Shown piece after piece: positions 26,143-38,159 of a DNA stretch of 64,000 nt. A model generated the notes under the pieces. The model ran no database searches. It was not told the DNA's origin and saw nothing but the letters and a program-made list of their open reading frames with translations. The stretch comes from Atherix ibis (lineage: Eukaryota > Arthropoda > Insecta > Diptera > Athericidae). Both the position numbers and the translations under genes were made by a program. Each line of letters begins with the position of its first letter. Within the stretch, counting starts at the first letter, position 1. Where the stretch lies: NCBI GenBank assembly GCA_958298945.1, contig OY282609.1:64142220-64206219 (forward strand), written 5' to 3'.

Positions 26143-27404
26143 CGACGGTCGTTCAATAAGTCCTTAGAAAAAGATGGAAAAAAAACTGTCTTCTTTTAGC
26201 TCTATACACTTTCCCAACCGTTTTTCCAAAATTTTTATCCCGTCCAAAAAATAGGATTTCGGAAGTTCTGCAAAATACTCATCCGTTTGAGCAATGACGT
26301 CCTCGTTCGAAATGAACCGTCGTCCGCCAAGCCATTTCTTCAGATTGGGGAAAAGAAAATAGTCACTCGGCGCCAAATCTGGATAATAAGCAGGATGCTG
26401 CAACAATTCCATTCTCAATTCCACAATTTTGGCCATGGAAACAGCGCAGGTGTGCACACGCGCATTGTTCTGATGCAAGAGGATTTTTTTCTTCTTCAGA
26501 TGGGGGCGTTTCTCTTTGATTTCCTCGCTCAACCGTTGCAATAACGACGCGTAATACGCTCCTGTTATTGTTTTTCCTTTTTCCAAGTAGTCGATAAAAA
26601 TGATGCCCTGCGAATCCCAAAAGACCGTGGCCATCACCTTACCGGCCGATGGCACAGTTTTTGCCTTCTTCGGAGCCCGTTCACCCTTGAAAATCCACTG
26701 TGATGACTGTCTCTTCGTTTCTGGAGTGTAGAGTAGTGTATCCAGGGTTCGTTCACAGCGACATATCGACGAAGGAATTCGGCAGGATTGCGATGAAAGA
26801 GTGCCAATATAGCCTCAGAGTCCACTGCACGATTGCGCTTATTCTCCTCTGAGAGCAAACGCGGCACCCATCTTGCCGAAATTTTTTTCACATACAATTT
26901 TTCATGCAAAATTGAAGCGACTGTACACGTACCTTGTGATATGCCCGTGGCCTCAACTAATTCGCGCACTTTAATTCGCCGATCGTTCAAAATCAGATCG
27001 TGGATTTTGTCGATAATTTCAGGAGTAGACACCTCAACTGGGCGTCCTGAACGATGTTCATCTTTTGTGGATGAACGGCCACGTTTAAATTCATTCACCC
27101 AATTGTAAACCGTCGCAAACACAGGTGCAGATGTGCCATGAACTCCATCCAACTCGGCTTTGATTTCTTTCGGGCTTAAGCCTTTCAAATGGAGATGTCT
27201 GATGACAGCCCTAAACTCGCTTTTTTCCATTGTTATGCACAAATAAATGTCGTTTACTTTAATCGACGATAGAAATTGACCTACGCTATGGATCGAGCTG
27301 AAGGACAGCTTTCCTATCGATAATGCTACTTACAAAAAAAAATCTTTAACGACATTACGAGCGCAATTTCTCGGATTTTCTAAGGACTTATTGAACGACC
27401 CTCG
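26143..27404 (-). mobile_element. mariner B2 (irritans-type), near full-length, dead
   Basis: Minus-strand 1262-bp element with TIRs CGACGGTCGTTCAATAAGTC at 26143 and the inverted partner ending at 27404. TA precedes the left end (26141-26142), whereas the right flank is TG, a probable mutation of the target TA. The transposase ATG is at 27230 (MEKSEFRAVIRH). A 6-bp insertion adds two residues in GTCTVASIL, a frameshift lies near 26720, and the extreme C-terminus is altered by a deletion. The first catalytic Asp is Asn (VAVNEPW) and the second is Asn (HQNNARVHT), so activity is lost independently of the frameshift. Confidence 0.92.
26164..27230 (-). pseudogene. mariner B2 transposase pseudogene
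   Basis: The N-terminal ~200 codons are open from 27230 to about 26720, carrying the helix-turn-helix domain and WVPRLLSEENK linker. After a frameshift the catalytic half is open from 26655 to 26164. Two of the three catalytic Asp residues are replaced by Asn; the third remains (LAPSDYF). Confidence 0.88.
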
Positions 27405-27991
27405 TGTGTTACGAGTACCACTTATTAAAATAAGAGCAAATAAAGCTTTTTAATATCAAATTTTGTTTATTCAATTTTTGCGTGTATCAAATTATTCTAA
27501 GTACGGTTAGATTATTAATCCGATAGATTATTGGATTGGTATAAGTATTTTCAATTTTATCGTAATTCGATTTCAAATTGAGTGTCCAAATTCGCTTATT
27601 AAATGGAGAATATCAATAAGCACATGAAACTTCGTAATATTGACTCATATGAGTATAAAGTTATTGATCCTCATTTTGACTTTATGAACCAAACTCGGCG
27701 CTATTTAATAAACTAATTAAATATATTCCAAACATGTTACCTGCCATTCAGGTATTAATGGCATATATAATTTTAGCTTAATTGAAATTAAACGGGATTG
27801 AGTTGGGTGGTATTTCCACCAATCAACTAATAACTCATTAATCGTTATTCGATATCAGAATGTGTTTATAGAATATATTGTAAAGCAACATCCATTTGGA
27901 TTCGAAAATACACATTTATGTAGTTGAGATTTGCGAAAACAGAAAAAAATTATTCTACTCGTACCATGAAAATTATTATTTTGTGTACATA
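27405..27991. other. AT-rich gap between mariners
   Basis: About 590 bases between a B2 and a C mariner; no feature recognised. Confidence 0.5.
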
Positions 27992-27993
27992 TA

Positions 27994-28882
27994 CGAGGTC
28001 TGTTCAAAAAGTATCGCGAATTTTGTGTTTTATAAAAATTATTTATTTTTTCATGAATATATATTTTGTAAAAATTACCCCTTCAAAGTAATCCCCACCA
28101 AATATTATACACTTGTGTCAACTTTTTTTCCAATCCTCGAAGCACTTCAAAAAATCACTTTTTTGTGATCTTGTTCAGCTGCTCCTTCGATTCCGTCTTT
28201 ATCTCCTCAATCGTAGCGTAGCGTCGTCCTTTCATGGAGCTCGTCAGTTTCGGGAACAAGAAAAAGTCACAGGGGGCCAGATCTGGGGAATACGGTGGCT
28301 GTGGCATTATTAGTGTGTTGTTTTTGACCAAAAATTCGCGCACAAGCAACAATGCGTGAGATGTTCTTCCACAAATCCGCGCGTTTCTTGCGGATTGCTT
28401 AGCGCAACTTGCGCATAACTTGCAGGTAATATTCCTTATTGACCATTCTACCCTGTGTCAAAAACTCATGATGCACCACGGCCCTGCAATCGAAGAAAAC
28501 TGTTGTTCAAACGCCCCGGCACTCTTTTCGTCGGTCACATCTTCTCGGCTCTCTGAGAACATTTTATGCTACCGATAACCGTTGCTTCAGTCCATATGCC
28601 ACAGTCAACATTCGGAATGCGTTCGCGCAATTAATTTTGTTTTTCACACAAAATTTGATACCGATTCTTTGATCCATTTTTTGGAATGGGCAAAAATCGA
28701 AGACGAGCCAAAACACGTGCAAGCAAAGCAGCTGTCAAAAATTAACTGAACATTCAAAATAGCCGAACTTGTCGGCACAAGTGAGAGACATGAGTACCAA
28801 CGTAACGCCACAAAAAATCGAAAATCGAATATACGTAACCTGCGGAAATTCAAAATTCGCGGTACTTTTTGAACATACCTCA
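27994..28882 (-). mobile_element. mariner C, internally deleted but with both TIRs
   Basis: An 889-bp minus-strand element bounded by TA at 27992-27993 and 28883-28884. It has CGAGGTCTGTTCAAAAAGTA at the left and the inverted equivalent at the right. The presumed start near 28677 reads MDQRIGIKFCVKN. A large internal deletion joins the helix-turn-helix region directly to VVHHEF, removing the first catalytic Asp, and a smaller deletion removes the HHDNAP block. The C-terminal piece LAPCDFFLFPKL is kept. Because both TIRs remain it could in principle have been mobilised in trans. Confidence 0.88.
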
Positions 28883-28884
28883 TA

Positions 28885-30279
28885 TATTGTAGAATTTCAC
28901 TTGAAAATATAATAAAATTTAGTTGGTAATAATTTAAATATACCGCCAGGGAATATTTTCATATCAGTTTTTATTGTTGAATTAATTTGCTATTATATCC
29001 TTATTTTATTTCACATCCTCGTTATACACACGTATTTACTGAGGAAAAAATATATGTTAAAAAATTTTATTGGAATAATTATTCTTATTGTAGAGAAAAT
29101 CATAAAATATTTCAATAAAGCGTTTTATATCGAAAAAAAACAGCTTTAGGATAATATAAATTACGAGTAGTATGCATTTACATAAATTTTGTTATTGTAA
29201 TTGTAACAAATTCATTAACGTAATTGAAATCTGGCGAATCTACTATCTGTATATGAATCGTAATTTTACACTGAATGACTGTTGAGGTGTAAATAGATAA
29301 TAAAAGGAATTATACTTTTTCCCACGATATTTGTGTGCATATTTTAATTTAATTAATATGAATCAACAATCAAAAAGCAATTAATGGATTATAAATTTTC
29401 TGCAAAATAATTATAAAATAGATCAGAAATGCTTTAGGCATAGTAGTTACTAGTACTCATATATGGGGAATTTAGAATATTTACTAAAGCCAATTTCATA
29501 TGAAAAATGTCGGAGTAAAATATTTCAAATGTTTGTTTTTGTGTTTTTTTTTTAAAAATATCTAATAAATAAAATTATATATCATGTATAGATGTACATT
29601 TTACTTGTACTTTTTATATTTGTTCTACATATTAATACAAAAAAAGTTCAACTGTTTTTCTGTGGTTTTATCTTTAAATACCAATGAAAATTTATTAATA
29701 ATATTAATTTGGAATTATTTGTTGAAAATTCAAATATTTAAAAATGGTATACGCACATTCATTTTATTTATTATCAAGATTGCAATATTTAATAATTGTT
29801 TTTTTTTTTTGATTTTATAACTATTCTTTTAAATTGGAACTGTATCATTTTAATTACAGAAAGGATTGTAAATAGAAATTTTTGTCGGTGAATAATTTTT
29901 CGAACTAATTAAAATTTAATTGAATCTTTTCGAGTTTTCTGTACTGACCAGATTATAATCTTTAGATATAATATAAAGCCCACTTTACTATCTAATCTAC
30001 GTCACAGGATATAGGAAAAAAATTGCCCTAGGAAATTTTCCTTAAAAGCCATTAAAAATTAAGATTAAGAGTAAAATAAAAATATTTTTGTTTCATCTAT
30101 AAAATATTTTTGTTTCTAAAAATATTATGGAAAATATAATGAAAATAAAATTATTAATATTTAAGCCCAGCAATAAAAAAATTAAGATTAAGAGTAAAAA
30201 AGTTAAACTTCTGATTATTAATTATGTAAAAAAAAAGTCAAATATTATAATCCACTTTTTGTTACCGAATACACAAATT
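28885..30279. other. very AT-rich non-coding stretch
   Basis: No recognisable element or gene. Homopolymer-rich open frames near 29580-29820 encode only Phe/Leu/Ile-rich chance peptides. Confidence 0.5.
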
Positions 30280-31030
30280 TCTGGCAACACATGTTAAAGC
30301 CAAAGAATTATGCACGGATACCTCCAAGGGAATTCATTGTGTTTCTGCTGTAGTTGTTTCACAAAATTCACAAAATCTTCCAAGCTATGCTATTTATCTA
30401 TTTATTGCGCGAAAGCCTTTTCCATTCTTTTCGCCCTTTAACATAACAGCTTATATTTCTGCTCAGTGCTTCATTTATACAGACCATCTCTCTGTTTTAA
30501 AAACAACTTTAAACCATTCAAATATTGATCGAATTATTCAACAAATCAAATCAGGACTCATAAATCAAAAAAGTAGGGCCACACTACGTTACATTCCCTC
30601 CCATAGAAAATTTTTGGAAAATAAATGGGCCGATGCGTAAGCCAGAATTTGCCATAATATGCCTCTTATTACTTATAATCCTCCAAGCTATTCATTCTTC
30701 TGAATAAAAATTCTTTCTAGACTTAATAAAATGTTACCAAGCTTTGATATGTGGAAATCTTCAAACTCTTTTCTTAGAAAGGTGTGTCTTATAACCGAAA
30801 CTCCTACGTATAATCTAGAGCTAGACAGGTTCCATTGCGTGGCGTTAACCAAGGCGCGTATTGGACATTGCCGACTAACAAAACAGCACTTGCTAGCAAA
30901 ACGTTCACCATCTAATTGTAAGTTCTATGGAGTAATTCTCACTTCGGAACACTTTCTTTTTACTTGTAAGCATACTAAAGTTTTTCTACAGGCATATGAT
31001 ATAGAAAATCTCTATCTTCTCTAAATCCTC
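30280..31030 (+). mobile_element. I-type non-LTR remnant (RNase H and C-terminus)
   Basis: Plus-strand relic. Near 30475-30640 it reads FIYTDHLSVLKTT, then LRYIPSHRKFLENKWADA, a clear RNase H C-terminal region. It is followed at 30731-31023 by an open stretch with KARIGHCRLTKQHLLAK and then HFLFTC, the domain after RNase H in I-type elements. One stop follows WADA. Upstream endonuclease and reverse transcriptase are not visible. Confidence 0.7.
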
Positions 31031-31219
31031 ACGCATTTTATTTCCTGTTACTAAATTATCTAGGCTATACAAACCGAATGTACTTTTTTTTTGTTAACAG
31101 ATTATTTTACTACTAAGATTAAGTAATTTTACTATTAAGATTAAATACGTTTTTAGTAAATTAATACAAATTTATTTGTACAACTTTTGTAAAGATAAAA
31201 AAAAATCAAAATGCTTTTG

Positions 31220-31905
31220 TTAAAAATTTGAAAGTGTCCCTCAGGAAAGTATCTTAGCTCCAATTCTTTATTACACTTATAGCAATGATATTCCTTGTCA
31301 CAATAATATCCTAACAGCAACATATACCTACTATACAGCCACCACCATATTACAGAACCACATCCACTCCTTAGAAGCTTGGTTAAAAAGGTGGAATGTG
31401 GTGGTAAAGGAGCAAAAATATATGCATGTTACTTTTATACTCTACCGAGAACAGATTCTTGATATAACCCTAAATGGATATTACTTAGGACTTACAATCT
31501 ACAAACACTTAATCTGTATCCTTCACACCAAAAACGAAAGCGGACTTAATGGACGATACAAAATTACTATGATTCCTAGACAATAGGTCAAAACTGACGA
31601 TAAAAAGGTAAATTATTACTGCATAACACGGTACTTAAACCGATATGGTCATATGAACTCGAAATTTAGGGGAAATGCATTCCAATTCCCATCGAATCCA
31701 ACTCTTATAATTCCGAATCCTTCGAAAAATTGACAATGCGCCTAATTATATGAAATAGTGTTATTCTTCGTGATCTAAATCATCTATTCGTTTGTGAACT
31801 GTACATCTCCCGTTATATAAAATCCTTTAGCAAAAGAACTCTTCACTACAACCTGTTTGTTACAAATTGCCACAAGCTGAAAAATCGTCCTGATACAAAT
31901 TGTAT
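31220..31905 (+). mobile_element. jockey-type reverse transcriptase remnant
   Basis: Plus-strand relic. It reads SVPQESILAPILYYTYSNDIP, a mutated GVPQGSVLGP box, then an open stretch corresponding to the region after the YADD box (LEAWLKRWNVVV, then ITLNGYYLGL), and a degenerate C-terminus to about 31905 (ILRDLNHLFVCELYISRYI). The catalytic ADD has been lost (TATYTYYTATT). It follows an I-type remnant by ~190 bp but belongs to a different clade, so these are two separate insertions. Confidence 0.65.
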
Positions 31906-32266
31906 GTAGTTGTAAATATCAGTTAAATTTCTAAAAAAATTTACTTAAATATTTACAAAAAAATTTCTAAAAATATTGTCAAAACAATTTATTAAAAATA
32001 TTTGCAAAAAAAGTACTTAAAGTATTCCTAAAATAATTTTCAATCAATTGAAGAATATTTTTTAATCTTTGAACAAGAGCTATAAATATTAAAATTAATT
32101 TGGAGTTTTTAAAAATTTCTTTTTAAAAATGACAATAAGTTTAATCCACATCCTATACGAGTATAATCGACCAAGAGAATGTTCAATGGTGTTTTTTATT
32201 AAAAACAACTCGCATAACTTATACGACTATACCTATAATTAAACCTATTTAATGTATTGAACAGAT
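31906..32266. other. AT-rich spacer
   Basis: No recognisable feature between a jockey remnant and the truncated mariner A. Confidence 0.5.
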
Positions 32267-32973
32267 TCATGATGGTTGGCCGGTATCAACCCACGATATG
32301 TTGCGTTTAGGATTCTCGAAATATATTCACTTTTCATCGCCTGTCACAATCCGATGCAAGAACGACTTTTTTTTTTGTCTGGCGAGCAAGATTTCACATG
32401 TGTTTTGGCGTCGTTCCATCTGCCAATCGTTCAATTTATGCGGCACCCATTTTCAGATCTTTTCAATCTTCCCCATGGCACGCAGACGAATGGAAATGGC
32501 TGGTTGAGTAACACCCAATTGATCCGTGAGCATTTTTTGCAATTGGGTATCGTCTTCGTCAAAAAGAACCTGCAATTGATGGTCCTCAACTTTCCTAGGC
32601 CGATTTTCACGCTTCTTGTCCCACAAGTCAAAATTGCCGTCTTTGAACCGACGAAACCAATCTTGGCACGTTGTTTCCGATAAAGCACTGTCATCATAGG
32701 CCTCCATAAGCATTCGATGCGATTCGTTAGCCGATTTCTTCAAATTGAAGCAGAAAAGCAAAGCTTCCCGCATATGCTCTTTTTCTGGCACGAAACTAGA
32801 CATGATTACCAAAGGAAAAATGTATGTTGTTGTACGAAATTGCTGACAATGTGCACTAATTAATATTGACAGATGTCAAACTCATAAAAAAAAGTATGGC
32901 GTGCCGATGGTAGCTTAATACGCTCACTTACGCCATCTATAACCAAACAGCGGATTTAAGCCTATACACATGC
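32267..32973 (-). mobile_element. mariner A, truncated 5' half
   Basis: Minus-strand copy holding the 5' TIR (ending near 32973, next to TA at 32974-32975), leader and N-terminal half of the transposase. Homology stops near 32267, inside the region just after the first catalytic Asp. The 3' half and 3' TIR are absent. The right end touches a family E mariner that begins at 32976, so one TA separates the two elements. Confidence 0.88.
32453..32803 (-). pseudogene. mariner A transposase N-terminus, intact DNA-binding half
   Basis: An uninterrupted 116-codon frame from MSSFVPEKEHM to GKIEKI, ended by a Gly-to-stop change just before the WVPHEL linker. It spans both helix-turn-helix motifs of the Mos1-type DNA-binding domain without a catalytic domain. 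The adjacent 5' TIR and leader are present. If transcribed it would give a stand-alone DNA-binding fragment; no sign of selection can be judged from one copy. Confidence 0.8.
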
Positions 32974-32975
32974 TA

Positions 32976-33864
32976 ATGGGTTGTTCGGAAAGTAATTTCG
33001 TATTGAATTTTTTCATAACCATCTTCACACTTTTGCTGCTTAATCATACGTATTTTGTTAGCTGACATATGGTCAGCTAACAAAATACATATGATTGTGC
33101 AGCTTAAGTTGCTTGTGAAAAAAAATTCGATTGATTCTGCATAGTAGTTTTTGGTTGATACTCATTTAAATATGGAAAGGGAAAAACAGCATTTTCGACA
33201 TATTTTACTTTTTTACTATAGAAAAGACAAAAATGCTGTTCAAGCAAGAAAAAAATTATCCGATGTGTATGGAGAAGATGTGTTAAGTGAGCGCCAGTGC
33301 CAAAACTGATTTGCAAAATTTTGATCTCGAATATACACCACGTTCTGGAAGGCCAGTTGAAGCTGATGAAGACACAATAAAGGTATTAATTGATGTAAAC
33401 TAGCGAATAGTAACTCGTGAGATCGCTGAGAGATGACATTTATCGAATTCGGCCGTTCTTGAACATTTGAAACGGCTCAAAGCTCGACATATGGGTTCCT
33501 CATCTTCTTACGGAAAACAATTTGTGCCGTCGCATTGACATTTCTGATTTGCTTCTCAAATAATCCATTTTTAAAGCGTATCATCACTGGGAACGAGAAA
33601 TGGGTTGTCTATAACAATGTTAAGCACAAAAGATCCTGGAGTAGAAAAGATGAACCGGCTTAAAGCACTTCGAAAGCCAATATTCATAAAAAAAAGGTTA
33701 TGCTATCTGTTTAATGGGATTTCAAAGGAATCGTTTATTCTGAGCTTCTACTGAGCAACACAACGATCAATTCTAAAGTGTACTGTCATTAGTTAGACAA
33801 ATTGAATGATTCACTTAAAGAAAAAAGGCCAATAAATAATGAAATTACTTTCCGAACAACCCAA
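32976..33864 (+). mobile_element. mariner E, internally truncated
   Basis: A distinct lineage with TIRs (A/T)TGGGTTGTTCGGAAAGTAA, bounded by TA at 32974-32975 and 33865-33866. The transposase starts at the ATG at 33172 (MEREKQHFRHILLFYYRK). An early stop follows RQCQN near 33307. The first catalytic position reads ITGNEKWVVYNN, Asn in place of Asp. The body continues to LNDSLKEKRPI and then jumps to the 3' TIR, so the second and third catalytic residues are deleted. The leader carries a 32-bp-arm hairpin (33035-33103). Confidence 0.85.
33035..33103. repeat. hairpin inside mariner E leader
   Basis: Arms 33035-33066 and 33072-33103 are inverted copies with about four mismatches around a 5-base loop. 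The inner 24 positions differ at only one site. This looks like a local inverted duplication of the leader. Confidence 0.85.
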
Positions 33865-33866
33865 TA

Positions 33867-35844
33867 TTAACCTGATTATTATTTTTTAAATAGTTTCTTT
33901 AATAAATTAGTAATATTATAATTGGATGTTGAGAAAATAATTTGACGAAAAATTTCGAATTTTATAGAAAAGTTCCTTTTAGTCTTCTTCAGAAATATTT
34001 CTGAAGAAGATATGTGTATGCTCAATGTAATAATTTATTTTAAATAGTATTTTTATTTAAAAGCATTATTTTCAACGCAAATTTTAGAAGCCATAGTACA
34101 GTCTGAACGTGTCAAATTAATAATATTCTGTTGTTCTTACTTGGTCATCATATACTGCTTTTTGTCTATATTATATTATTTTTGGAAATAAAATTTAATC
34201 ATACATTTTGAAAGAACATTCGATACTTATATGATAGTCTAACTACATTATTAATTGCTAACAAATGCTTCCATATAAATACGAAACTGATTTCACAATA
34301 GCACTTAAATATCTAAAATGGGGATTTATTTATTTCAAGCATTCTATAACTCTGATTTCATATTATAAAATAATATTTAAATAAATTGAATTTTCTTCTT
34401 GTTTATCAATATTGGAATTTTTAGATAAATTAAATTTATATATTTATAGAATGAAATATGTATTTGTCAGTAATAAGACAAAATTTTAGCAATCATATTC
34501 ACGTTGTATTAGAAAAATTTTCATTAATTCACACAATATTGAAATTTTAACAGATATCAGGCTAATTTTAGTTTATATTTTCCATTAAGTACTACAGAGT
34601 TAATATTTTTTTAATATTTTTTCAATAGAAATTAATTTTCTTAAAATTTTCATTAAAAAATCAAATTTTTTTACTGTGTCCGTAGTGAGAAAAAACCTTT
34701 TTTCATTATTTTATACTTTGCCGATTTATTTAATTCAGTAGCAAAAAATAGATATATCTAATACTTGGATTTTGGTTAATTAGTTTTAGTATTTCAGTGG
34801 TACTTACATAAATTTTTACAAATTTTTACATAAAGTTGATAAATTTACTAAAATTTATTTTTGCAATTGTGATTACCATCTTCATCATTGTCATCACCAT
34901 CAGCATCATCATTTCTATCATCATTCCCATTAGAGTCATTGCAATGATTCTAATCATACTGTGAGCATAACTATAAGTCAGTACAACTACACATACATGC
35001 ACGTCCATAGTTCTATAAATACTGCAAAATGTTGGCAGATATTATCACTATTACCATAACGGTTACCGCTATCATTATATTCCTCCCTCCTCATATCATC
35101 ACATGACTCTCATATTCGTAGCCATTATATTATATGCGACACTATCGTAACTGCACTACTCATCAGCAGTATTAGTAGGCATTAGCATCCGAAGCACCAA
35201 AGTCAGTGCTCGTCACAGAAGTACCATCATAATCCACCAAATAGATATGAATCAAGAGATACGGAAGGCATCAAGAGCATCGTTGCAAATGTTTAATTAC
35301 CTAACCTCAAATAGCACTCAACTCTATGGAAACTTGTTACCCTGTCCCCGTCTGAAATCTACAACATCAATCTTGCTACTTTTACTAATATGATAACGAA
35401 GAATTTTTCATTTTAACTAATGTCCAATTACACTAATGTGTAAAAGCTTTTTCACATACTCTCTCATCAATTTGTACTAATGAACACGATGGCCTATACA
35501 GTATTTCGTATGTTCACATCTTCCTTTCTATCATTCCTAAATACGAGTACACTCACCTGCAACCAAATTTCACTTCTTGTGCTTCAACTGCCGAACTACT
35601 TTCGCCCTGTTTGCATACGCCGTAAATTGACATGCATTTCGTTATAATATATATTTTGTATTATTTTTCTATAAAAAATATGCATACAAATATATTCTCG
35701 AGTGTAAAGAAAATTGTGGTAATTACTTCAAGGTAATCCATGGTACATAAGATGAGAAAATTTTTGCTTAACCTCCTAGAATATTTGCATATAAAATCCT
35801 TTGGGTCCGTAGATAATATGAAAATTTTAGTTCATTATTGTATA
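33867..35844. other. AT-rich stretch with palindrome and ATC-rich low-complexity patch
   Basis: Contains a perfect 28-bp palindrome at 33983-34010 and an imperfect (ATC/TCA)n-rich patch at about 34870-35130. No gene is supported; chance frames through the patch encode Met/Ile or Ser/Asp repeats. Confidence 0.55.
34870..35130. repeat. imperfect ATC/TCA-type simple repeat
   Basis: Many short runs such as ATCATC, CACCATCA and CATCATCATT, interrupted by other bases. A degenerate microsatellite-like tract with no visible higher-order unit. Confidence 0.5.
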
Positions 35845-35846
35845 TA

Positions 35847-36866
35847 CGAGGTCTGTTCAAAAAGTATCGTGAATTTTGAATTTCCGCGGGTTACGTATAT
35901 TCGATTTTCGATTTTTTGTGGCGTTATGTTGGTACTCATGTCTCTCACTTATACCGACAAGTTCGGCCATTTTTAATGTTCAGTTAATTTTTGACAGCTG
36001 CTTTGCTTGCACGTGCTTTAGCTCGTCTTTTATTTTTGGCCATTCCAAAAAAATTTATTAAAGAATCTGTATCAAATTTTGTGTGAAAAAGAAAATTAAT
36101 TGTACGGACGCATTCCGAATGTTGACTGTGGCATATGGTGAAGTTAACTTGGACCAAAGCAACGTTTATCGGTGGTGCAAAATGTTCTCAGCGGGCCGAG
36201 AAGATGTGAACTACGAAGAGCGTGCCGGACGCCCGAGCACGTCAACAACAGACGTAAACATTGATCGTCGAATCACCGTTAGAGAAGTTGCTGAGGAATT
36301 AAACATATCGATTGGCTCGTGCCATTCGATTTTTACCAATGATTTATGCGTGAGACGGATCGCCGCGAAATTCGTACCAAAATTGCTCAATTGGACTCCC
36401 TCCGCGACGACACAAATTTGCTCCAGAGGGTCATAACTGGTGACGAATCATAGGTTTATGATTATGACGTGGACAACCAAAGTTCAATCATCCCAATGGA
36501 AACTGCTGCACGAGCCAAGACCGAAAAAAGCTCGCCAATTTCGGTCGAATGTGAAGATTTTGTTTAAAGTTTTCTTCGATTACAGGGGCGTGATACACCA
36601 TGATTTCTTACCACAGGGTAGAACGGTCAATAAGGAATATTACCTGCAAGTTATGCGCAAGTTGCGAGAAACAATCCGCAAGAAACGCCCGGATTTGTGG
36701 AAGAACAAAAATTGGCTCTGGCCTCCTGTGACTTTTTCTTGTTTTCGAAACTGAAGAGCCCCATGAAAAGACGACGCTACGCTACGATTGAGCAGATGAA
36801 GACGGAATCGAAGGAGCAGCTGAACAAGATCACAAAAAATGATTTTTTGAAGTGCTTCGAGGATTA
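35847..36866 (+). mobile_element. mariner C, 3'-truncated
   Basis: Plus-strand copy with an intact 5' TIR (CGAGGTCTGTTCAAAAAGTA after TA at 35845-35846) and leader. The presumed start codon is changed (ATG to ATT near 36059). The helix-turn-helix half at 36083-36430 is open but lacks about 12 residues between VNID and RRITVREV. Another deletion shortens the linker. The second segment at 36440-36754 reads VFFDYRGVIHHDFLPQG, and the HHDNAP to PPYSPD block is deleted. The 3' end stops near 36866 without a TIR. Confidence 0.88.
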
Positions 36867-37119
36867 TTAAATGTCCTACAACAAAATATGTATTAAATGC
36901 CATAAGCCAATATTTCATTTTTCCAAAATATTTTTCAATTAACATTTCGTTTTATATTTCATGAACAGAATATTGTTTATAAAAATTTAGATATAAGTCT
37001 TTCTATTCAGAAAGATTATTTTCGTTTTTCGAAAACTAATATTTCCATATTCAGCAAATTATTAAGATTAACAAATTCGAATAATATATTTTTATAAAAA
37101 TTTTAAATTTGAATTATGT

Positions 37120-37446
37120 CTATTGTGAATATAGGCTTATTTGTCGAAAAATACTATTGAGAGATATCATAATTGCCTCCAATAGTTTAAGTACTTCTTG
37201 GCCCGACGGTTGTTGTTCTTTTGCTGCATCTTCGGACGTTGTTTGCTCGCCTTCTGGCACTATTGGTGTATCTTCTGGTAATACTGGTTTATCTTTTGGT
37301 GCAGGTTTTCCTCTAATCATTACAACTATTGTAAATATCATAGCAACCAATAAAATTACATCTAAACACGGAAATTTTTTCAATTTTATTCAATTTTAAA
37401 TCGAATATTTAGATTTTAAATAAGTACACTTACTCGAAACATTCAT
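37120..37446 (-). CDS. small single-pass membrane/secreted peptide gene, copy 1 (84 aa, two exons)
   Basis: Predicted spliced gene: exon 1 is 37434-37446 (ATGAATGTTTCGA), a 72-bp intron with donor GTAAGT and acceptor TTTAG spans 37362-37433, and exon 2 is 37120-37361; 255 nt in all. The protein has an N-terminal hydrophobic segment at residues ~5-21 (NVILLVAMIFTIVVMI) followed by RGK. It could be a signal anchor or an uncleaved signal peptide. Then come a Pro/Glu/Asp-rich linker (PVLPEDTPIVPEGEQ) and a C-terminal amphipathic stretch (VLKLLE...IFRQISL). The neighbouring gene at 38303-38567 shares the first-exon length, intron phase, hydrophobic segment and C-terminal VL..LE..RQI.SL pattern, which is the main evidence that both are real. 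No known family is recognised and no function can be stated. Confidence 0.62.
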
Positions 37447-38018
37447 TTTGCAAATATTTATTTGTTATTTTTCTGTAGTGAAAAATATTTGCAAAGGAAA
37501 ATGACTGCAATAATCATAAACTGATTTTGGTTCTAAAATTACACTCGTTTTTATACTGAAAATTTTCTTCTATTGTATAAAAGTACACCTGTAACCTCGT
37601 TCTGATTATTTTGATTGTCTAGATTTCAATTTCGGCATAATTTTTTAACATTCTGATAAATACTCTTTTATTAGTTTTTTTTTTATACACAAATTATCAA
37701 TTAACATAACGTACACGGTGCAATTGGGTAAATATTATTATTGAAAGAAAAACATTTTGTATTTAAGACTTTTTAATTCTTGTTTAGTTACCTGGAATCA
37801 ATAGAATTATATTTCGATAAATCTGTTTATTGTGTGATCTTAATATTTATGTTTGCAGAATTGATATTGAGAATTACGAGTAAAAAGTAGTTTTACAGAA
37901 ACTTGAGTACTCTATAATTAAAACACACAATTTAAAATGTTTGCATTACTTTATTTATGTTACTTTTTGATTAGATATAAAATATTTATTTATTTATAAA
38001 TAAAAATTGTAGTTAGCA

Positions 38019-38159
38019 TTAAGACGAAAGACTTAGGATTTGTCTTACTGCTTCGCTGACGGGTTCCAGAAGCTGTTCTAATACATTAGAATTTTCCTCA
38101 GTGGCTTCTTCCGGACTCAATATTGGTACATTTGGTACCTCAAGTGGTATAGGAACCTG
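38019..38159 (-). pseudogene. third, exon-2-only copy of the small peptide gene
   Basis: Reads QVPIPLEVPNVPI, then SPEEATEENS, then VLEQLLEPVSEAVRQILSL and a stop at 38019-38021. It is clearly a tandem copy of the tail of copy 2. An in-frame stop (TAA at 38160-38162) precedes it, and the hydrophobic exon is missing. The duplicated block includes the 3' flank: a shared stretch containing AATAAA occurs at 37928-37960 and 38178-38205. The frame itself is intact, so it may be either a young relic or an alternative last exon of copy 2. Confidence 0.6.

Noticed and set aside
29584..29820. 78-codon Phe/Leu/Ile-rich frame
   Set aside because: Composition follows poly-T/A-rich DNA; a chance frame.
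33983..34010. Possible heat-shock element
   Set aside because: TTC and GAA units are separated by one base rather than the two required by the consensus nTTCnnGAAn array.
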